DNA of 13,812 nucleotides from Victivallaceae bacterium (lineage in GTDB: Bacteria > Verrucomicrobiota > Lentisphaeria > Victivallales > Victivallaceae): the NCBI GenBank assembly GCA_028717165.1, contig JAQUOK010000022.1, positions 1 to 13,812 on the forward strand, written 5' to 3'. Shown here piece after piece: positions 7,807 to 13,593 of this stretch. The notes under the pieces are model-generated. The model was given only the letters and a program-made list of their open reading frames with translations. It did no database searches and was not told the origin of the DNA. Every line of letters begins with the position of its first letter. The first letter of the stretch is position 1. Both the position numbers and the translations under genes were made by a program.

Positions 7807-7836
7807 GTAGTCGCGAGTGCGGCCTCGCACCGCGAC
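7807..7836 (+). repeat. REP-like hairpin with GTAG foot (pair 1, left unit)
   Basis: GTAG (7807-7810) leads into a stem: GTCGCG (7810-7815) pairs with CGCGAC (7831-7836), a single bulged A at 7816, then GTGCG (7817-7821) with CGCAC (7826-7830) and a GCCT loop. A GTAG tetranucleotide followed by an imperfect palindrome is the signature of REP sequences mobilised by RAYT (REP-associated tyrosine transposase) proteins. Confidence 0.5.
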
Positions 7837-7882
7837 CTTTGCGCTCAGTATGGCCAGGTGACTCAGCCCGGCGGACGTCTTT

Positions 7883-7908
7883 GTCGCGGAGCAGGCTGCT
7901 CCTGCGAC
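7883..7908 (-). repeat. REP-like hairpin, inverted (pair 1, right unit)
   Basis: GTCGC (7883-7887) pairs with GCGAC (7904-7908); GGAGCA (7888-7893) pairs with TGCTCC (7897-7902); loop GGC; one bulged T at 7903. Read on the minus strand, it has the same plan as the unit at 7807-7836: a GTCGC stem, a single A bulge on the 5' side and a GCC loop. It lies in the opposite orientation, 46 bp away. The GTAG foot is degenerate here (CCAG). Confidence 0.45.
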
Positions 7909-8073
7909 TGGTCTGCGAATATTTCATTGCTTGAAGATCCCGGATCGCTAAAAATAAGATCAAATCAGGATCAAGGTATTTATATATAAGTCCTTACGTT
8001 ATATTCCGGAACTCCGAAATGTGAGTTTATATATTGTATGAATCTGAAAATTTAACATTCATACCACAACCGA

Positions 8074-8099
8074 GTAGGCCGGCTTTCGATGAAAGCGGC
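8074..8099 (+). repeat. REP-like hairpin with GTAG foot (pair 2, left unit)
   Basis: GTAG (8074-8077), then GCC (8078-8080) pairing with GGC (8097-8099), one bulged G, and GCTTTC (8082-8087) pairing with GAAAGC (8091-8096) around a GAT loop. Foot, bulge and triloop match the inverted unit ending at 8164. Confidence 0.55.
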
Positions 8100-8137
8100 A
8101 AAAAGCAACATTATGCGGCCTGACAACGTTTCATGTC

Positions 8138-8164
8138 GCCGGTCTCATCGAGACACGGCACTAC
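8138..8164 (-). repeat. REP-like hairpin with GTAG foot, inverted (pair 2, right unit)
   Basis: On the minus strand: GTAG (8161-8164), GCCG (8156-8159), a bulged base at 8155, GTCTC around a GAT loop (8142-8154), then the closing CGGC. It mirrors the unit at 8074-8099 at a distance of 38 bp. Together they span 91 bp with outward-facing feet, the classic REPIN layout. Confidence 0.55.
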
Positions 8165-8216
8165 TTGGGACCGCAAGTACAAGATAAAAGCTTAAAATCC
8201 AACCTGAAACAGTATA

Positions 8217-8235
8217 CTCAAGCGGGACGCTTGAG
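8217..8235. terminator. Hairpin downstream of the three-gene operon
   Basis: CTCAAGCG (8217-8224) and CGCTTGAG (8228-8235) form a perfect 8-bp stem with a GGA loop, 15 bp beyond the stop of the last gene of the minus-strand operon. Position fits a terminator, but the T-run on the minus strand is poor (TATACTGTTT). Confidence 0.4.
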
Positions 8236-8250
8236 CTGCATTCCTGAATA

Positions 8251-9441
8251 TCAACGTTTATCCGGCGAAGCCAAAACTATCCCGTCTTTTGTTATGTAAA
8301 ATTTAAGTTTTGCCTCTTTGCTGAGAAAATAAGCCGCTGTAAATAATGGCTTATCTGACAAATCCAGGCTTATAAGAGTATTCTTTCCCGCATCTTCCGG
8401 AGACAGCCGCAGAATTATATTTACCCCGGTATTTTCAGGATCGTATTGTTTGCCCTTTTCCTGTAAGAGTTTCACGGCGTCGCGAAGCGGAACATTTTTA
8501 AAATTAATGCGCTTGATTATTTTAAGCTTTCCCAGTTTCTGCATGATTTTATATCTCTTTTCTTCATGAAAGGTCAGCATGTAAAATTTCCATTTCATGT
8601 TTTTATCCGAATATAGATTACGAAACAGATGAATAAACAATATAAAATTCTCGGACTTCCCTTCTGAATTCACTGAAAAGCTGTACTGAACAATGGTTTC
8701 CTCTAAACCGGTTTGCCCGGCCTCCATATATATATCATCTATTTTAATAAATTTTAATTGAGAGGACTTTCCTTTTGTACGGAAATTACACAAAATTATG
8801 ACCATTTCGGGTTTTTTCGCACTACGTACAAAATATTTCCTGAGATATTTATCGGGAAATACCTGAGCCGATTCAGCATATTGTCGTTTAAAAAATGCGA
8901 TGTTGCGGGAGTCGAGCTGCGTTTTTATATTTTCCGCTGCCGCCATAATGAATATTTTTTCGTCTTCTGTTGCCGAGCGCTTGATTTTTGCGAAATTTCC
9001 AGATACAGATAAATATACCATTAACACCTTGAACTGTTTTTTCCCGTCGGTTTCAATGATCATCCGTTCCGTAAATCTACTTTTCGGATGTGTCATAAAG
9101 CTGAACTTCGAATCAAACTTCAGTTCGTACCGTTTCATGCCTTTAGCGGCTCCCGGCAATTCCCGGCGAGAACTTAAGTTCCGCGCTTTTATTGTGCCGA
9201 GACTTTTCCGGTCTTTGACAAACCAGTCAAACCAGCCGTTTTTATCGATAATATCTTTCCGGCAGTCGTCGAAATCTCCCTTATCGGCATTTTCCAGCCA
9301 GACAACCGCTGAATCAACCGCAAAATCATTATAGCGTTCAGTTCCCGGACTGAACCAGCGGTACGCGGCCCAACTGCAAAGCACGATCGCGAACAGCGCC
9401 GCGATTCCGACTTTAAGCAGTTGTTTATGTTGCTCATTCAT
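8251..9441 (-). CDS. Membrane-anchored protein, DUF4019-like plus STN-like domain (paralog B)
   Basis: A 396-residue protein of unknown function. Residues 9-27 form one hydrophobic helix, so it is probably anchored in the inner membrane with the rest in the periplasm; VLCSW lacks a lipobox small residue before Cys. Residues about 43-150 (WLENADKGDFDDC, then WFVKDRKSLGTIKAR, then MKRYELKFDSKF and a basic IIETDGKKQFKVL) resemble DUF4019, a secreted-protein domain. Residues 312-396 resemble the short secretin/TonB N-terminal (STN/N0) fold: FKNVPLRDAVKLL, a VNIILRL strand, ISLDLSDKPLFTAAYFL and FYITKDGIVLAS. It follows its paralog by 17 bp and is the last gene of the operon. Start ATG 9441 has GAGGG 6 nt upstream. 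No secretin pore domain is present, so it is not itself a secretin. Domain names are by resemblance only. Confidence 0.8.
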   Translation of the reverse strand: MNEQHKQLLKVGIAALFAIVLCSWAAYRWFSPGTERYNDFAVDSAVVWLENADKGDFDDCRKDIIDKNGWFDWFVKDRKSLGTIKARNLSSRRELPGAAKGMKRYELKFDSKFSFMTHPKSRFTERMIIETDGKKQFKVLMVYLSVSGNFAKIKRSATEDEKIFIMAAAENIKTQLDSRNIAFFKRQYAESAQVFPDKYLRKYFVRSAKKPEMVIILCNFRTKGKSSQLKFIKIDDIYMEAGQTGLEETIVQYSFSVNSEGKSENFILFIHLFRNLYSDKNMKWKFYMLTFHEEKRYKIMQKLGKLKIIKRINFKNVPLRDAVKLLQEKGKQYDPENTGVNIILRLSPEDAGKNTLISLDLSDKPLFTAAYFLSKEAKLKFYITKDGIVLASPDKR

Positions 9442-9458
9442 AATTTCCCTCTTGTTTT

Positions 9459-10667
9459 TTAATCACTAATGACAACAGTGTCTTCTTCAATACGAAACTT
9501 TAATTTTTCGGCCGTACAAAGGGAATCAATAACCTCGTATAAACTTTTATCCTCCAACTTAAGACGAACTTTTTTATTTGCCGCATTGCTTTTTAATATG
9601 ATCTTGACCCCAACCCCGTCCGGATCAAACTGTTTGCTGTCCCTGCATAGATATTGGGTCACAAATTCAACAGATCCTCCGATGAAAATTTGGGGAATTA
9701 TAATATTTTCCATTTTTTGTTTGAGCGTGATTTTTCCTTCCGATTTTACACTTTGTCTATGAAAACGCCATCCGCCGAATTTCCATTCTGCGGATTTATT
9801 CTGATATAAGTCCCGGTTTATAATTACTATCAGTATATAATTTACTTTTTTACCTTGATTTTCCACTGAAAACAGGTATTCACTCCAACTAGCTTCAAAG
9901 CCGGTTCGACCGACCGGAACATATGTTTTCAAATCATCTAATTTCAGCGGAGAGTGATTACCTTTGTTAAGGACTTTATATAACCTCTCAGCTCTTTCTG
10001 GATTTAGAACACTAACAAGGTATGGTTTCCAGTTGAAATAATCCGTTTTTTTGTCTATTTCGGAATAGGCGTATTTAAAGAACTCTATATTTCCGGATTT
10101 AGCCTTTTTAAAAACTTTTTCCGCAACCGCCATGATTTGTTTTCTGGTATTTTCACTTGGCTTAAAGAATATTGGTTTTACACCATTTCCCATCCAGTAA
10201 TCCGCGATAAGCACTTTAAATTGCTTTTTCCCGTCAGTTTCAATGATCATTTGCTCAATGGTTTTGCATTGGGGAGAAAACTGGCTGAATTTTGAATTGA
10301 ATTTCAGTTCGTACCGTTTCATGCCTCGGGTTCCGCCGGATATGTACCGGCGGTGAATCAATTTTCTTGATTTTATTTTACCAAGACTTTTCTGGTCTTT
10401 GACAAACCAGTCAAACCAGCCGTTTTTATCGATAATATCTTTCCGGCAGTCGTCGAAATATCCCCAATCGGCGTTTTCCAGCCAGTCTATCGCTGAATCA
10501 ACCACAAAATCATTATAGCGTTCAGTTCCCGGATTGAACCAGCGGTACGCGGCCCAACTGCAAAGCACGATCGCGAACAGCGCCGCGATTCCGACTTTCA
10601 GCAGTTGTTTGCGTTGTTCGCGCTTCAGGTCATTTGCGGCGTTTTTTCTGACGGATTTACTTCTCAT
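9459..10667 (-). CDS. Membrane-anchored protein, DUF4019-like plus STN-like domain (paralog A)
   Basis: A 402-residue tandem paralog of the gene at 8251-9441. It has an extra basic N-terminus (MRSKSVRKNAANDLKREQRK), then the same hydrophobic helix (QLLKVGIAALFAIVLCSWA). The N-terminal 100 or so residues are nearly identical to the paralog, with blocks of identical DNA (10394-10459 and 10535-10598). The middle and the STN-like C-terminus (about 322-402: FIGGSVEFVTQYL, then VGVKIILKS, VRLKLEDKSLYEVIDSL, FRIEEDTVVIS) have diverged widely. The likely SD is AAGGGA before ATG 10667. It lies 23 bp after the 151-residue gene and 17 bp before paralog B, so the three genes look co-transcribed. Function is unknown; a periplasmic role in an envelope assembly is only a guess from the domains. 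Confidence 0.8.
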   Translation of the reverse strand: MRSKSVRKNAANDLKREQRKQLLKVGIAALFAIVLCSWAAYRWFNPGTERYNDFVVDSAIDWLENADWGYFDDCRKDIIDKNGWFDWFVKDQKSLGKIKSRKLIHRRYISGGTRGMKRYELKFNSKFSQFSPQCKTIEQMIIETDGKKQFKVLIADYWMGNGVKPIFFKPSENTRKQIMAVAEKVFKKAKSGNIEFFKYAYSEIDKKTDYFNWKPYLVSVLNPERAERLYKVLNKGNHSPLKLDDLKTYVPVGRTGFEASWSEYLFSVENQGKKVNYILIVIINRDLYQNKSAEWKFGGWRFHRQSVKSEGKITLKQKMENIIIPQIFIGGSVEFVTQYLCRDSKQFDPDGVGVKIILKSNAANKKVRLKLEDKSLYEVIDSLCTAEKLKFRIEEDTVVISD

Positions 10668-10690
10668 AGCAGTGCTTCCCTTATGCTGAT

Positions 10691-11146
10691 TTAAGCGCCG
10701 CCGCGTGAAAACAATTTCTGTAATTCCTTCTGGAAAGCCTTCAAGTCAGCTTCTGTGGGTTCGCCGGTATTTTTTTCCATTCCGAGGCGTCCCATCTGGT
10801 CAAGCACCCAGTTGCCGGAAACTCCCGACGGGAATTTGACGCTGCCATGGGCGACGGCTCCCGGTTTTACCAGTTTACTGAGCTCGACAACACATTTGCC
10901 TTTTTTGTCGGCCGTATCCTTTTCAGGTTTGTCGGCGGTTTCCGGGTCTTTTTCCGCTTCCGCTTTTTCGCGGGCGGCTTCTTTTTCCCAGTCGACGGTA
11001 TCGAGAGCTGAAGCCATGAGCCGGATATCCAGGAAAGTCATCCGTTTATTGAATTTTTCTTCGATAAGCTTTTGGATTTCGGCCAGGGACAAGCCTTCGC
11101 CGAGTTTTTGCGCCATAAATTTTTTAATGTCATTTTCGCCGGACAT
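10691..11146 (-). CDS. Conserved hypothetical protein with charged linker (PVC-type)
   Basis: A 151-residue protein, probably cytoplasmic, with no signal peptide or membrane segment. It has three parts: an N-terminal helical region (1-45, KKFMAQKLGEGLSLAEIQKLIEE then MTFLDIRLMASALD) that could be a small winged-helix-like or HTH-like fold; a highly charged, Lys/Glu/Asp-rich linker (about 52-83); and a C-terminal part (VELSKLVKPGAVAHGSVKFPSGVSGNWVLDQMGRLGM, then EADLKAFQKELQKLF). I recall similar proteins, with the 'VxxGxVxFSDGxxAxWxLDQxGRLxL' pattern, as conserved hypotheticals in Verrucomicrobiota and Lentisphaerota. The function is not known to me. AAGGA precedes ATG 11146. It leads the operon and diverges from ilvD, sharing with it an 11-bp motif at the same distance from the start codon. 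Confidence 0.82.
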   Translation of the reverse strand: MSGENDIKKFMAQKLGEGLSLAEIQKLIEEKFNKRMTFLDIRLMASALDTVDWEKEAAREKAEAEKDPETADKPEKDTADKKGKCVVELSKLVKPGAVAHGSVKFPSGVSGNWVLDQMGRLGMEKNTGEPTEADLKAFQKELQKLFSRGGA

Positions 11147-11342
11147 CGAATTATTTCCTTTTAGTGAGATTTAACGATTACAAGCTAATTTATATAAAAA
11201 TACACTGATAACTCTTAAATAAAACCCTTTTAGCGATAATTTTTAATTTAATCCATTTGTTAAAAAGCCTTTTTAAGGTAGATTAAATAATTTGAACAAA
11301 TTTCAGCGTAATCGTTAAAATATACCAAGGAGTTTGTGAATC
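11147..11342. promoter_or_regulatory. Divergent intergenic region with a mirrored 11-bp motif
   Basis: This AT-rich 196-bp region drives ilvD (+) and the three-gene operon (-). TAATCGTTAAA occurs at 11309-11319 on the plus strand and at 11170-11180 on the minus strand, each exactly 23 nt before the respective ATG. For ilvD, TTGAAC (11292-11297), an 18-bp spacer and TAAAAT (11316-11321) could be a promoter overlapping the motif. TTAAAAA/TTTTTAA (11260-11276) is a further AT hairpin. No leader peptide, attenuator or T-box features were seen. Confidence 0.45.
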
Positions 11343-13022
11343 ATGCGCAGTGATATCATGAAAAAAGGATACGAAAGAGCCCCGCACCGCTCTTTGATGA
11401 TGGCAACCGGAATCAAACCGGAGGATATGGGGAAACCGTTTATCGGAGTCTGCAACTCCTATACGAACATTGTTCCCGGGCACGCGCATTTGAAGAAAGT
11501 CGGCGAAATTGTCTGTGAAGAGATCCGCAAAGCCGGCGGCGTTCCCTATGAATTCAACACCATCGCCATCTGTGACGGTATCGCCATGGGCCATGCGGGC
11601 ATGAAATATTCCCTCCCCAGCCGCGAACTTATCGCCGACTGCGTTGAATCCATGGGTAAAGCCCATCCTTTCGACGCCATGATCTGCATTCCTAACTGCG
11701 ATAAAATAATTCCGGGGATGCTCATGGCGGCAATGCGTCTGGATATTCCGACCATATTCGCTTCCGGCGGACCGATGGCGGCAGGGAAAAAACCGGACGG
11801 CTCCGCCTCCGACCTGATAACCATTTTCGAAGGCGTCGCCAGACATAAGATCGGCAAACTTACCGATGCCGAACTTCAGGAACTCGAATGCAGTTCCTGT
11901 CCGGGAGTCGGTTCCTGTTCCGGCATGTTCACCGCCAACAGCATGAACTGCCTGTGCGAAGCGCTGGGCATTGCGCTGCCCGGCAACGGGTCGATTCTGG
12001 CGGTTGCTCCCGAACGCGAAGATTTATGGCGCAAATCCGCCCGTCGGATAGTGGAAATGGCGTTGGCCGGAGCTCCTACCGCTAAAGAGTTCGCCACTGC
12101 CGACGCTTTCCATAACGCCCTGACTCTGGATATGGCGATGGGCGGAAGTACCAATACGATACTTCATACTTTAGCCGTAGCCAATGAAGCCGGCGTGCAG
12201 CTCGATCTCCATATGCTCGATCGGATCAGCAGTCTGACCCCGAATATTTCAAAAGTTTCCCCGTCCAGTTGCTACCATATGGAAGACGTCCATAAAGCCG
12301 GCGGGATCATGGCTATTCTCAAAGAAGTAAACAAACGCCCCGGCATGGTGAAAGCCGGCGTTATGACCGTTTCCTGGCTGACCATGGGCGAACAGCTCGC
12401 CCGGGCTTCAGAACCGGACGGTACGGTTATCCGGAAACTGGACAATCCTTACAGTGAAAAAGGCGGCCTGGCTGTTTTATTCGGCAACCTGGCGGAAAAA
12501 GGCGGCGTCGTGAAAACCGCCGGAGTCGCTCCTGAAATGCTCCTTCACCGCGGGCCGGCGGTTATTTTCGAAAGCCAGGAGGAAGCCTGTGACGGAATTC
12601 TCAACGGCCTGGTAAAAGCCGGAGATGTCGTGATAATTCGTTACGAAGGTCCCAAAGGCGGCCCGGGCATGCAGGAAATGCTGGCTCCGACCAGTTATAT
12701 CATGGGGTGCGGCCTGGGTGAAAAAGTGGCCCTGATCACGGACGGGCGTTTCAGCGGCGGCACCCGCGGCGCCTGTATCGGGCATGTCAGCCCGGAAGCG
12801 GCGTCCGGCGGCGTAATCGGCCTTGTCGAACCTGGCGACATGATCAGCATCGATATCCCGAACCGTACTATGCAGCTTGAAGTTGCGGACGAGGTTCTGG
12901 CGGAACGCAGAAAGAACTGGAAACCGCGCGAACCCAGGATCAAGACCGGCTGGCTGGCGCGTTATGCGATGTTCGCGACCAGCGCCGATACTGGAGCCGT
13001 GCTGCGGATTCCGGCTAAGTAG
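11343..13022 (+). CDS. ilvD: Dihydroxy-acid dehydratase
   Basis: A cytoplasmic Fe-S enzyme that dehydrates 2,3-dihydroxy-isovalerate and 2,3-dihydroxy-3-methylvalerate to the keto acids preceding valine and isoleucine (and, from the valine branch, leucine and pantothenate). At 559 residues it has the usual length. Three Cys ligands typical of the [2Fe-2S] type are visible: Cys37 (GVCNSYTNIVPGH), Cys119 (PNCDKIIPG) and Cys192 (GSCSGMFTANSM). Asp78 (ICDGIAMGH) and Asp120 are expected Mg ligands, Lys121 the carbamylated residue, and Ser471 in TDGRFSGGTRG the catalytic base. EGPKGGPGMQEM is intact. AAGGAG lies 10 nt before ATG 11343, a slightly long spacing; the ATG at 11358 is less likely. No other ilv genes are present, so this is a lone biosynthetic gene next to unrelated neighbours. 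Confidence 0.97.
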   Translation: MRSDIMKKGYERAPHRSLMMATGIKPEDMGKPFIGVCNSYTNIVPGHAHLKKVGEIVCEEIRKAGGVPYEFNTIAICDGIAMGHAGMKYSLPSRELIADCVESMGKAHPFDAMICIPNCDKIIPGMLMAAMRLDIPTIFASGGPMAAGKKPDGSASDLITIFEGVARHKIGKLTDAELQELECSSCPGVGSCSGMFTANSMNCLCEALGIALPGNGSILAVAPEREDLWRKSARRIVEMALAGAPTAKEFATADAFHNALTLDMAMGGSTNTILHTLAVANEAGVQLDLHMLDRISSLTPNISKVSPSSCYHMEDVHKAGGIMAILKEVNKRPGMVKAGVMTVSWLTMGEQLARASEPDGTVIRKLDNPYSEKGGLAVLFGNLAEKGGVVKTAGVAPEMLLHRGPAVIFESQEEACDGILNGLVKAGDVVIIRYEGPKGGPGMQEMLAPTSYIMGCGLGEKVALITDGRFSGGTRGACIGHVSPEAASGGVIGLVEPGDMISIDIPNRTMQLEVADEVLAERRKNWKPREPRIKTGWLARYAMFATSADTGAVLRIPAK

Positions 13023-13024
13023 TT

Positions 13025-13030
13025 TATAAT
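13025..13030 (+). promoter_or_regulatory. Consensus -10 box before the four-helix-bundle unit
   Basis: A perfect TATAAT lies 2 bp after the ilvD stop and 4 bp before the first GGGAC hairpin. No good -35 was found at 16-18 bp upstream. If used, the transcript would begin inside the 5' hairpin and carry it as a leader. Confidence 0.3.
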
Positions 13031-13034
13031 ATTT

Positions 13035-13086
13035 GGGACGCTTGGGAAGATATATGCCCAGGAGTCCCATTAGTCCCAAGAGTCCC
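13035..13086. repeat. 5' hairpin built of 9-bp-periodic GGGAC/GTCCC motifs
   Basis: GGGACGCTTGGGA (13035-13047) pairs with TCCCAAGAGTCCC (13074-13086) with one mismatch in 13. The motif repeats every 9 bp: GGGA at 13035 and 13044; GTCCC at 13064, 13073 and 13082. The loop contains CCCAGGAGTCCCA (13057-13069), which recurs in the same orientation at 13648-13660, beyond the gene. Confidence 0.7.
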
Positions 13087-13109
13087 CAGAAAAGCAGGAC
13101 AAGAGAAGA

Positions 13110-13538
13110 ATGCCCGATGAAGGTTTTATTCCTGGAACGGGGAATTATCACGCACTGTTGTCTTATCAAAAATCGCTGATCATTTATGACGGCACGGTTA
13201 TATTCTGTCGACGTTTCATGAATAAACTGGACCGGACATACGACCAGATGATCCAGGCGGCGCGCTCCGGCAAACGGAATATTATTGAAGGTTCCAAAGC
13301 ATCATTGACTTCGTCTGAAACTGAAATAAAGTTAACTAACGTTGCTCGGGCCAGTCTTGAAGAAGATTACAAAGATTATCTGAGAAGCGGCAAACTGAAA
13401 TTATGGGGTCGCGACGGCAAAGAAGCTGTTTTTACCAGAGATCTGAGCCGGAAACCCGGCGGCATAAGAGAGAAAATGTATGACGCCAGGAAAAATTATA
13501 TTCAACATTCCCGTTGCTCTCCAAAGTCCCAAAAATAA
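13110..13538 (+). CDS. Four-helix-bundle (23S rRNA IVP/S23-type) protein, apparently internally deleted
   Basis: A 142-residue member of the four-helix-bundle family that includes the proteins encoded in 23S rRNA intervening sequences and the Avd accessory proteins of diversity-generating retroelements. The conserved core is clear: NYHALLSYQKSLIIYD (12-27), FCRRF (32-36), DRTYDQMIQAARSGKRNIIEGSKA (41-64) and TEIKLTNVARASLEE (71-85). From memory, the 'suffix-domain' subfamily is about 180-210 residues and reads LEELLEDYxDYL, then a SRKP segment, then a helix with an NILICLIHQTNYLLDQ-like stretch, then GGLRERM. Here LEE runs straight into DYKDYL, and SRKPG (113-117) runs straight into GIREKM (118-123). 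Three residues and about 50 residues of the last helix therefore seem to be missing in frame. The biochemical role is unknown; Avd relatives bind nucleic acid. The gene is bracketed by GGGAC-repeat hairpins. SD before ATG 13110 is weak. Confidence 0.8.
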   Translation: MPDEGFIPGTGNYHALLSYQKSLIIYDGTVIFCRRFMNKLDRTYDQMIQAARSGKRNIIEGSKASLTSSETEIKLTNVARASLEEDYKDYLRSGKLKLWGRDGKEAVFTRDLSRKPGGIREKMYDARKNYIQHSRCSPKSQK

Positions 13539-13559
13539 AAAAGCATGAGCTGCTTTTTT
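13537..13559 (+). terminator. Intrinsic terminator of the four-helix-bundle gene
   Basis: AAAAAAGCA (13537-13545) and TGCTTTTTT (13551-13559) form a 9-bp stem with a TGAGC loop and a built-in T-run, overlapping the TAA stop at 13536-13538. It could work in both directions. The core has few GC pairs. Confidence 0.55.
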
Positions 13560-13593
13560 CGACGAGGCCGCCAGAAGTCGTTGTTTGAAAAAA

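Larger units (their letters stand above)
7731..8023. mobile_element. MITE-like element with TIRs and a 6-bp target duplication
   Basis: CTCACATTTCGG (7731-7742) and its perfect reverse complement CCGAAATGTGAG (8012-8023) bound a 293-bp segment. A second inner block, GTTCCGG (7748-7754) versus CCGGAAC (8004-8010), extends the repeats after a 5-nt versus 1-nt interruption. Immediately outside, TTTATA occurs on both sides (7725-7730 and 8024-8029) as expected for a target-site duplication. There is no transposase frame inside, so this is a non-autonomous, IS-derived element. It sits 67 bp upstream of the asmA-like ATG. The internal 64-codon open frame looks fortuitous. Which transposase family mobilises it cannot be decided here. 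Confidence 0.6.
8030..8250. other. Non-coding stretch with a REPIN-like pair
   Basis: I see no credible gene between the MITE and the stop of the downstream operon. The stretch holds AT-rich sequence (8030-8070), the REPIN-like pair (8074-8164), a short AT-rich spacer and a hairpin (8217-8235). No tRNA cloverleaf or riboswitch core was recognised. Confidence 0.6.

Noticed and set aside
7769..7963. 64-codon minus-strand open frame
   Set aside because: It lies inside the MITE and across REP-like hairpins; its Arg/Ser-rich product follows from the hairpin sequence, and no SD or homology is recognisable.
8030..8250. tRNA or structured ncRNA gene
   Set aside because: The strong hairpins are explained by a GTAG-footed REP pair; no cloverleaf, anticodon arm or riboswitch core fits.
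9342..9441. Lipoprotein signal in the two paralogs (VLCSW)
   Set aside because: The residue before Cys is Leu, not Gly/Ala/Ser, so the lipobox rule fails; a membrane anchor fits better.
11147..11342. Branched-chain amino acid attenuator or leader peptide before ilvD
   Set aside because: No short frame rich in Ile, Val or Leu codons and no terminator/antiterminator pair; the only clear hairpin is AT-only.
13035..13086. CRISPR-like or tandem-repeat array
   Set aside because: The units are 9 bp with 4-bp gaps and pair across a loop; there are no 25-40-bp repeats with unique spacers and no cas genes.
12477..13169. 230-codon minus-strand open frame over the ilvD 3' end
   Set aside because: Antisense to intact ilvD and running through the GGGAC hairpin; the predicted repeats such as LGLMGLLG come from that repeat.
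13110..13538. Insertion inside a 23S rRNA gene (classical IVS)
   Set aside because: Flanks are ilvD and non-rRNA sequence; no 23S segments are recognisable on either side.
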